Positions 1 through 5,706 of a stretch of 11,649 bases of DNA are shown in pieces. Under the pieces are notes generated by a model. It made no database searches. It saw only the letters and a list, made by a program, of their open reading frames with translations, and was not told where the DNA came from. This stretch comes from Fidelibacterota bacterium (GTDB lineage: Bacteria; Marinisomatota; Marinisomatia; Marinisomatales; UBA8229). Within the stretch, counting starts at the first letter, position 1; each line of letters opens with the position of its first letter. The stretch covers positions 1 to 11,649 of the forward strand of contig NYYF01000066.1 in assembly GCA_002686675.1 (NCBI GenBank), written 5' to 3'. A program made the translations under genes and the position numbers.

Positions 1-3000
1 GCTATGTCATCAAATGAATCATAGTCCATATTTGCCCAATCTTCTTCTGTGAGAGTAATGGTAAAGTCAACGATAATTCCTACAGGATCTCTTGATGATG
101 TTTCAGTAACATTTATCACTTCCATAGTTTCATCTGGTAAATCCAAAGCTGTCTCGATAAAAGCTTCAAAATTATCTTCAAAAGTTTCCATTTCATCCAG
201 TTCGATTTCATCTACAGTGGTTGTAACGGATGATTCAATAAAAGCTGCGGAAGGATCAAAACGAAACATCCATATAGACGATTGGTTACCGCCCAGTATA
301 AGATCTCCATCATCCAGCTCAATCAAGGATTGGTTTGCATTGCCAAGATGAATATCCCAGATTATCTCTCCATTATTATCTGCCTTTATTAAACGGGAAG
401 ATACATCCAGTAGATAATATCCGCCACCAGAAGAAGGAATAATGTCATTAATCGATTCAAAATCATTATCGTAACAATCATCCCATTGCATACTTCCATT
501 AGAACTGCTGCGCTGTACAATATATGCATTACTGTAATTATTGCAATATCCCACTGCAACATAATTACCGTCTGGTGCTTCACAGACAGCATTTAATGAC
601 TGCTGGGTATTATCCCCAAAACGTTTCTTCCATATCTGGTTTCCATCAGCGTCTGCCTTAACCATAAAATGCTTATAAGCGCCATGGGATGTACCTGAAA
701 AACCAACAAAAACAAGATTGCCATCTGAAGTTTCCATGAGTGAGATCCCTTCATTATAGTTGGAGCTGGAAAATGTCTTATTCCAAAGCAAGGATCCGGT
801 GCTGCTGTATTTACGCAGTATCGCTTTGGCATTGTCGCCATCATCGTCTTGTGTTCCAGTTACTACAAAACCGCCATCCTGAGTTTCCAAAACATCTTCT
901 CCCCAATCATTTTTATTGGCCGACCCAAACTCGTATTCCCACTCAATATTGCCTGACACATCCGTCTTTATGACCCAAAGATATTGCAAGTCAGGGAAGG
1001 GACCTTCAGATAAACCGGTGGCTATATACCCCCCGTCAGAACTCTGGAGAACGCTTTTCAGTACATCATCGTCACCGTCGTTTTCATAGACCTGACTCCA
1101 TTCCATCAATCCTTCCGCATCGGTCTTTAAAAGCATTCCCTGATAATTTGCTGAACCAGCTAAGATAAAACCGCCATCGCTGGTCTGCCGGGCGCACAGG
1201 GCATTCTCCCCGCCAGAGATAATATTATAATGACCAATCCAATCCACCGGGACGCCATTGATCTCACAATTGCCATCACCGCCCCATTCACCGCAGTCAT
1301 CCTGCACACAGTCATTTAAAGGATCATTATCACATATACCACACATATCCTCTACAGCATCACCGCCGCATTCACTGGCACAGTCCGTATCATTGGTTGG
1401 ACAGTCTGGTTCAATATCGGAACAATCCAAAAACCATCCCTCAGGGACATCCACGCTGCAATATGATGTCATAGAATCAGGATTACCAAGGCCATCTCCA
1501 TCCGTATCTTCACAATAGCTTGAGACTAAAGCGTCACCGCCGCATTCATCGGCACAGTCTACTTCTGCGTTGCCCCCGCATTCACCGGCACAGTCTACTT
1601 CTGCATTGCCGCCGCATTCACCGGCACAGTCTACTTCATATGCACAGCTTCCATTATCTACGGTTGCATCTGGATTATAATTACACGCTGTGGCATCCAT
1701 ACAACCAAGTGTTTCATCACATAACGAGGTGTCTTGACTACCCATATGAGTTTCTAGACAGGATGGATAATCAGGGCAGAATGAATTATTTCGGATATCA
1801 ATAAAGTTATAACTATTCCAACGTAAATCTATCTCACACAGATCCTCCGGTAATACACCTGTGAATTGATTATGTCTAAGATAAATTCTTCTTAGGTCTC
1901 CATAGGGTGTCCCGCTTTCGTAAAAAGCTTCCATATTCCATATTTCCAGTGGCACTTCACCTGAGAGTTGATTATTTCTTAAATCCAATGAATGCAAATT
2001 AGTATTCCCTAACTCTACTGGGATAGAACCTGTGAGTTGATTATCATACAACTGCAGATACATAAGGTTTGTTAGGTTACCCAACTCTGGTGGAATTGAA
2101 CCTGTAAGTTGGCCATTCTCCCATGTTATTGTCTTTAATTCACTTAAATTACCTAAACTTGCTGGAATAGTAGTTATTTGGGTATTGGAAAAATTAACAA
2201 CCTCCAATTCATCTAAATTACCTATACTCTCTGGAATAGTAGTGATTTCATTAGTCTCATTGGAAAAATCCAAACGACTTAATCTCCCATAGCTATCGGG
2301 CCAATCCATCCAATTTTGCTCACCTATTTCTATTGGTTGTTCTCCGCTCAAACTGGCATTCACATCAATAAAATCTTGGAGATTATCCAAATCAGATTGA
2401 TAAAAACACCATCCATCATATATGTGTCCACCATTTATTGGTGGTGGGTCAGCTATAGGCGTATATCCACCGGGACAGTCGGGATAGGAATTGCAGTATT
2501 CGCCTATCCCTAAAATCACACTTTCTGGAAAACAGTCCGGAACTGGTGGACAAAAATAGTTATCGCCAAACACATTACCTGAATTATTGCAATCGAGCCC
2601 GCAAACGTCAATATTACATAATGCATCCGGTATCTCACCTCTGAGATTGTTACTATATAACCACATCATACCCATATTGGAAAGGTCTCCAAGCTCTTCA
2701 GGGATTTCCCCATTGAGATGATTATATCGTAAATCTAAATAATGCAGAGATGTCATATCCCCCATTTCTGGCGGTATTGGTCCTGTGAGCTGATTAAAAG
2801 GTAAAATGACATATTCTAAATCTGTCAGATTACCAATTTGAGGGGGTATTTCTCCGGTACATGCATCTGTATCAATACAATGTGTTATACAACAATTACC
2901 CGAGTTGTAATCGGAACTAGGTTCACATTCAGAATCATATTCATAGCATCCAAGCTGGTTATAAGATAAATCAAATGCCGGCCAGTAATCAGCTTCCTGG

Positions 3001-3845
3001 CCTCCACCGCCGCCCATTGATGGATTATACCATTCTGCGTCCCAAACGCCCAGATTGGTCATGTTGCCAATCGTAGCTGGGATATCTCCTGTAAGCTGAT
3101 TCAGTTTTAAATCTAATACATGCAGTTGAGTTAGGTTGCCTATCTCTGGTGGGATAGAACCACTCAAATCATTTTCTTTTAAACCAAAACTTTTCAGGTT
3201 AACCAAATTACCAATTGAAGATGGAATTTCTCCGCTGAGATGGTTATCTGATAAAAACAGTGCTTCCAAATTAGTCAGGTTCCCAATCTCAGGAGGAATT
3301 GCTGCGGTGCATTCATTTGTATCATCACAATGTTGATTACAATTATCTGTCTGCCAGTCATCCAGCCAATCATAATTATGACAGCCCAGTTCATTATCAG
3401 ATAGATCCAAATAGGTCAGGCTGGTCAAATTACCCATCTCTGGTGGAATCGCATCACCAGTATGGGGTCCGGTTACTGCCATCTTTAGATCCAAATGAGT
3501 CAAATTTATCAGATTCCCTATCTCCGGAGGGATAACTGTGAGCTGATTCCAATGTAAATCCATATAAGTTAGATTGATCAGGTTCCCTATTTCCGGTGGT
3601 ATATCCCCCGTGAGCTGATTACAGCATAAATTCAGGTAAGTTAGATTGGTCAGAAGCCCTATCCCAGGTGAAATTGTACCTGGTAAGTTCTCCCCGGACC
3701 TATCAATTGCAGTTGTATTCTCAATAGAATAGCATTCGTTCATTAGTGTAATACCAGGTGTATCATCAGATGCAGTACAGTCCTGCCCCCAGGCCAGTCC
3801 AATCAACAATAGTGGTGTAACACGCTTAATCAACCAATAATTCAC
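1..3845 (-). CDS. Giant secreted LRR / Cys-rich / beta-propeller protein (C-terminus off the left edge)
   Basis: The minus-strand frame stays open from 3845 to base 1 (1281 codons plus 2 bases); an in-frame TAA lies at 3866-3864. Reading from GTG 3845 gives signal peptide MNYWLIKRVTPLLLIGLAWG followed by QDC. In order: LRR array A, about residues 45-405, some 11 plant-type repeats (LxxLxxLxLxxNxLTGxIPPEIGN) with two Cys-rich inserts; a Cys-rich cap; LRR array B, about 515-690, some 6 repeats, with an FCPDYPSC cap; a CMDATACNYNPDA module near 710-730; three 12-residue DCAGECGG units at 736-771; a short DTDGDGLGNPDS calcium-type motif; then about 864-1192 with seven repeats of the DGGFILAGS...LLKTDAEGxxxW type, probably a seven-bladed propeller; and an acidic C-terminal segment. 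It is likely exported and may act in adhesion or surface binding, but no ligand can be named. There is no lipobox. The start is uncertain: GTG 3857 and TTG 3833 (giving MIKRVTPLLLIGLAWGQ) are alternatives, and none has a Shine-Dalgarno. Confidence 0.88.
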   Translation of the reverse strand, partial: MNYWLIKRVTPLLLIGLAWGQDCTASDDTPGITLMNECYSIENTTAIDRSGENLPGTISPGIGLLTNLTYLNLCCNQLTGDIPPEIGNLINLTYMDLHWNQLTVIPPEIGNLINLTHLDLKMAVTGPHTGDAIPPEMGNLTSLTYLDLSDNELGCHNYDWLDDWQTDNCNQHCDDTNECTAAIPPEIGNLTNLEALFLSDNHLSGEIPSSIGNLVNLKSFGLKENDLSGSIPPEIGNLTQLHVLDLKLNQLTGDIPATIGNMTNLGVWDAEWYNPSMGGGGGQEADYWPAFDLSYNQLGCYEYDSECEPSSDYNSGNCCITHCIDTDACTGEIPPQIGNLTDLEYVILPFNQLTGPIPPEMGDMTSLHYLDLRYNHLNGEIPEELGDLSNMGMMWLYSNNLRGEIPDALCNIDVCGLDCNNSGNVFGDNYFCPPVPDCFPESVILGIGEYCNSYPDCPGGYTPIADPPPINGGHIYDGWCFYQSDLDNLQDFIDVNASLSGEQPIEIGEQNWMDWPDSYGRLSRLDFSNETNEITTIPESIGNLDELEVVNFSNTQITTIPASLGNLSELKTITWENGQLTGSIPPELGNLTNLMYLQLYDNQLTGSIPVELGNTNLHSLDLRNNQLSGEVPLEIWNMEAFYESGTPYGDLRRIYLRHNQFTGVLPEDLCEIDLRWNSYNFIDIRNNSFCPDYPSCLETHMGSQDTSLCDETLGCMDATACNYNPDATVDNGSCAYEVDCAGECGGNAEVDCAGECGGNAEVDCADECGGDALVSSYCEDTDGDGLGNPDSMTSYCSVDVPEGWFLDCSDIEPDCPTNDTDCASECGGDAVEDMCGICDNDPLNDCVQDDCGEWGGDGNCEINGVPVDWIGHYNIISGGENALCARQTSDGGFILAGSANYQGMLLKTDAEGLMEWSQVYENDGDDDVLKSVLQSSDGGYIATGLSEGPFPDLQYLWVIKTDVSGNIEWEYEFGSANKNDWGEDVLETQDGGFVVTGTQDDDGDNAKAILRKYSSTGSLLWNKTFSSSNYNEGISLMETSDGNLVFVGFSGTSHGAYKHFMVKADADGNQIWKKRFGDNTQQSLNAVCEAPDGNYVAVGYCNNYSNAYIVQRSSSNGSMQWDDCYDNDFESINDIIPSSGGGYYLLDVSSRLIKADNNGEIIWDIHLGNANQSLIELDDGDLILGGNQSSIWMFRFDPSAAFIESSVTTTVDEIELDEMETFEDNFEAFIETALDLPDETMEVINVTETSSRDPVGIIVDFTITLTEEDWANMDYDSFDDI
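1531..1638 (-). repeat. Three tandem 36-bp coding repeats (12-residue DCAGECGG units)
   Basis: Three direct copies of a 36-bp unit lie at 1531-1566, 1567-1602 and 1603-1638 and differ at only a few bases. Each encodes a 12-residue unit of the EVDCAGECGGNA type with two cysteines. A diverged fourth copy lies apart at 1357-1392 and encodes TDCASECGGDA. The period is a multiple of three, so copy-number change would keep the frame. Confidence 0.9.
1880..2320 (-). repeat. LRR array B (about 6 leucine-rich repeats)
   Basis: This second LRR block of the same protein is separated from array A by about 110 residues containing Cys and Pro. The first two units are shorter-style (ITTIPESIGNL, ITTIPASLGNL). 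Later ones are the LTGSIPPELGNL type. It closes with a cap of the form LPEDLCEIDL...FCPDYPSC. Boundaries are approximate. Confidence 0.8.
2640..3710 (-). repeat. LRR array A (about 11 plant-type leucine-rich repeats)
   Basis: The encoded protein shows successive 23-25 residue units with the pattern LxxLxxLDLxxNxLTGxIPPEIGN. The fourth and eighth units are interrupted by Cys-rich loops, and the eighth also by a five-glycine stretch. The array ends in a Cys-rich cap (LCNIDVCGLDC). This is the 'plant-specific' LRR subclass, which is also known from secreted bacterial proteins. Boundaries are approximate. Confidence 0.85.
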
Positions 3846-4046
3846 AGTTAAAGTCACCCATTTTTAGATTCGAATATACAAAGATACTACCAAAATCTAT
3901 ATTACGTATTATGCATCGCCCGATCTTGTAGCGAAACGACAAGAAAAAAGGAAGAGTTACTAAAGGAAAAAATCTGGATATTTACTATCAATTGGTTTCA
4001 TACACACTCTAGGGTTAATTTATACCATCTTCATTTTGGACCTTCT
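3846..4046. other. Divergent intergenic region
   Basis: These 201 bp separate the minus-strand LRR gene from the plus-strand TlpA-like gene, so both promoters should lie here. On the minus strand, TATCTTTG at 3886-3879 fits the Bacteroidetes -7 consensus TAnnTTTG and would start a transcript roughly 25-30 nt before GTG 3845. A matching upstream TTTG box at the expected spacing is not evident. On the plus strand only a weak sigma70-like pair can be drawn (TTGGTT 3992-3997, 17-bp spacer, TTAATT 4015-4020). No RNA gene or strong hairpin is seen. Confidence 0.45.
3879..3886 (-). promoter_or_regulatory. Possible Bacteroidetes-type -7 box for the LRR gene
   Basis: The minus-strand octamer TATCTTTG matches the TAnnTTTG -7 element described for Bacteroidetes sigma-ABfr. 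It sits 34 bases upstream of GTG 3845. The evidence is one short motif, without its partner box and without certainty that the host uses this promoter type. Confidence 0.2.
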
Positions 4047-5063
4047 ATGAAAAAACTGATTATAGTCTTGGCAGCATTTGTTATTCTGGTTGGTGAAAAA
4101 TTATCAGAAACATTTGTCACTTTCTCCGGCAAGATTTTGAATCCAAATGGCAACGAAATAATTATTCAGGGTAAAGAGTTTACAAAAAAAATAGAATTGC
4201 TGGGTGATGGCAGTTTTTCCGACACATTAAGAATTCCAGCGGAACAGTATTTTTATTCATTTTCTGATGGGAATGAATATACCTCATTATTCTTGAGAAA
4301 TGGGTATAACCTAAACCTCAATTTAAACACACTAGAATTTGATGAGTCCATACGATATACAGGAAAAGGATCCGTAAATAATAATTATCTTGCACAGAAA
4401 TATTTACTTCAGGAACAAGTTTATTCTGATGAATCTATTTTCAATCTACAACAGAGAGTCTTTAAAGAAAAAATCACGCAGATTGAAAAAGAATTTATAG
4501 AGCTACTTGAAAATGTTCAGGGGATTGACACCAACCTTGTTGCGGGCGAACAGGAAAACAGAAGCCGACTGATCCAAAGAATTGAACAGGAGTACAATCG
4601 AAAAATACTTATGGGTGAAACGCTCGCCGAAGGAATGGATTCTCCAAAATTTGCCAATTATGAAAATTATAATGGTAAGACTACTTCATTAGATGATTTA
4701 CAGGGGAGATATGTCTATATTGATATTTGGGCTACCTGGTGCGAACCCTGCAAAGCAGAAATTCCCTTCGTGAAAAAATTGGAAGATAAGTATCATGAAA
4801 AGAAGATAACATTTGTCAGTATATCTATTGATTCAGAAAAAGATCATAATATCTGGAAAGAGATGGTTGCAGAAAAAGAATTGTCTGGCATTCAATTATT
4901 TTCAGATAAGGATTGGAATTCTGAATTTATAAAAAACTATTTAGTGAACTCTATTCCACGATTCATCCTCATAGACCCGGAAGGAAAGATAATCTCTGCC
5001 GATGCACCAAGACCATCGCAGGAGAAAATTATTTCGATCCTACTTAATCAGTTAGATATATAA
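4047..5063 (+). CDS. TlpA/ResA-like thiol-disulfide oxidoreductase with N-terminal DUF4369-like region
   Basis: This 338-residue protein has an N-terminal hydrophobic segment (residues about 3-16, MKKLIIVLAAFVILVG) that should target it to the envelope; no lipobox is visible and the cleavage site is unclear, so it may stay anchored. Residues about 23-110 are beta-rich and resemble the DUF4369-type N-domain often attached to Bacteroidetes TlpA proteins. Residues about 125-200 are a charged helical, possibly coiled-coil, stretch. The C-terminal thioredoxin-like domain (about 205-338) carries WATWCEPC, with redox cysteines C232 and C235, and cis-proline P304 in NSIPRFILID. Family members reduce or shuttle disulfides in the periplasm, for example in cytochrome c maturation or repair of oxidised proteins; the partner here is unknown. 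No Shine-Dalgarno precedes ATG. It heads a colinear group with the next three genes. Confidence 0.9.
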   Translation: MKKLIIVLAAFVILVGEKLSETFVTFSGKILNPNGNEIIIQGKEFTKKIELLGDGSFSDTLRIPAEQYFYSFSDGNEYTSLFLRNGYNLNLNLNTLEFDESIRYTGKGSVNNNYLAQKYLLQEQVYSDESIFNLQQRVFKEKITQIEKEFIELLENVQGIDTNLVAGEQENRSRLIQRIEQEYNRKILMGETLAEGMDSPKFANYENYNGKTTSLDDLQGRYVYIDIWATWCEPCKAEIPFVKKLEDKYHEKKITFVSISIDSEKDHNIWKEMVAEKELSGIQLFSDKDWNSEFIKNYLVNSIPRFILIDPEGKIISADAPRPSQEKIISILLNQLDI

Positions 5064-5064
5064 A

Positions 5065-5103
5065 GATTACCATATTGTAATCAAATCCTTAATAAGAAAG
5101 GAT
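5065..5103 (+). promoter_or_regulatory. Two adjacent small hairpins, the second covering a Shine-Dalgarno
   Basis: Directly after the TlpA-like stop codon, GATTAC (5065-5070) and GTAATC (5077-5082) form a 6-bp stem with a 6-nt loop. ATCCTT (5085-5090) and AAGGAT (5098-5103) form a second 6-bp stem with a 7-nt loop. The second stem contains most of the AAAGGA Shine-Dalgarno of the 40-residue gene starting at 5107. Both are short and AT-rich with no T-run, so they are not a convincing terminator. They could modulate translation. Confidence 0.35.
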
Positions 5104-5106
5104 CAA

Positions 5107-5229
5107 ATGAATAAAGAAAGACGACAATCCGACAGAAGGCAATTACATCGGAGAATGAAAGAGAAATCAGTCACTTTTAACAATAGAGGTGGAAAAGAAA
5201 GACGTTCTAGAAAAGACAGACGCACATAA
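5107..5229 (+). CDS. Arg-rich 40-residue mini-protein, unknown function
   Basis: ATG 5107 to TAA 5227-5229 encodes 40 residues, of which 12 are Arg and 5 Lys. It has a Shine-Dalgarno (AAAGGA, 5098-5102 region, about 5 nt before ATG), which most genes in this window lack. The protein contains two similar ends, KERRQSDRR (3-11) and KERRSRKDRR (30-39), joined by a short linker, so it may have arisen by duplication. Such a basic, probably unstructured peptide would suit binding to RNA, DNA or another polyanion; that is inference, and no family is recognised. It lies 43 bp after the TlpA-like gene and 9 bp before the thioesterase, consistent with co-transcription. A chance ORF cannot be excluded. 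Confidence 0.55.
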   Translation: MNKERRQSDRRQLHRRMKEKSVTFNNRGGKERRSRKDRRT

Positions 5230-5238
5230 ATTCATTTT

Positions 5239-5667
5239 ATGAAATCAAAATTCTCTAACCGAAACGATTTTGACTTTTGGTCAAAAATTTCAACCCGCTG
5301 GATTGACATGGACGGTTTACGCCACATAAATCATGCGGCTTATCTTTCTTACATGGAAACAGCCCGTCTAAATTTCTACAAAGACCTTGGGTATGGTATG
5401 CATAGATGGGACCAGGAAATCAGTACCATTCTTGTATCAATGAAAGTGGAATATCTGGAGCAGGCCATCCATCCTGCTCATTTTGATGTGGGTCAACGGA
5501 TTTCCAGGGTGGGTAATAAAAGTTTTGACATTTCGACAGCCATATTTAAAGAAGGGGAAAACGCCCTCATTCTTCAGGCTAAATTTATAATGGTTACTTA
5601 TGACTATAGGAATAACCGATCTATTCCTGTTCCTGAAAATTTTCAGGAACACTGTAATATTTCTTAG
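5239..5667 (+). CDS. Hotdog-fold acyl-CoA thioesterase (4HBT / YbgC-like)
   Basis: This 142-residue protein has the usual length of single-hotdog thioesterases. The signature is at residues 20-43: RWIDMDGLRHINHAAYLSYM followed by ETAR, corresponding to the family pattern R-x-x-D-x-D-x-x-x-H-x-N...Y-x-x-Y-x-E-x-A-R. D23/D25, H29 and N31 sit where the active-site loop and the start of the hot-dog helix are expected. The rest (VSMKVEYLEQAIHPAHF, then VGNKSFDISTAIF) fits the beta-sheet strands. Members hydrolyse acyl-CoA thioesters in the cytoplasm; substrate cannot be assigned. No signal peptide or Shine-Dalgarno is seen. It sits 9 bp after the Arg-rich gene and 39 bp before the dehydrogenase, so all are probably in one transcript. 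Its last codons contain a perfect 24-bp palindrome. Confidence 0.87.
   Translation: MKSKFSNRNDFDFWSKISTRWIDMDGLRHINHAAYLSYMETARLNFYKDLGYGMHRWDQEISTILVSMKVEYLEQAIHPAHFDVGQRISRVGNKSFDISTAIFKEGENALILQAKFIMVTYDYRNNRSIPVPENFQEHCNIS
5628..5651. repeat. Perfect 24-bp palindrome at the 3' end of the thioesterase gene
   Basis: The half-site TGTTCCTGAAAA is followed immediately by its exact reverse complement, with no spacer. It lies inside the thioesterase codons for about residues 130-138 and ends 55 bp before the ATG of the dehydrogenase at 5707. It could be an operator for that gene or simply a coding coincidence. A stable RNA hairpin would need to open the central AAAATTTT as a loop, and no T-run follows, so it is not a typical terminator. 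Confidence 0.6.
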
Positions 5668-5706
5668 GGTATCACTCATTAAATATTAAGTGCACCACTG
5701 TATTTT

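Noticed and set aside
389..844. Two minus-strand ORFs of 67 and 83 codons
   Set aside because: They are in another frame from the long coding frame that covers the same bases, and their translations show no domain features.
1531..1638. Possible CRISPR array from 36-bp repeats
   Set aside because: The copies are directly adjacent with no spacers, are in frame, and encode a known type of Cys-rich protein repeat.
49..3535. Several plus-strand ORFs of 65-100 codons across the left third
   Set aside because: They are low-complexity, lack start signals and are antisense to the long minus-strand frame, whose translation shows clear LRR and propeller repeats.
3992..4020. Sigma70 promoter for the TlpA-like gene
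   Set aside because: Spacing is right, but the -10 candidate TTAATT matches TATAAT at only three positions, so it is not listed as a separate feature.
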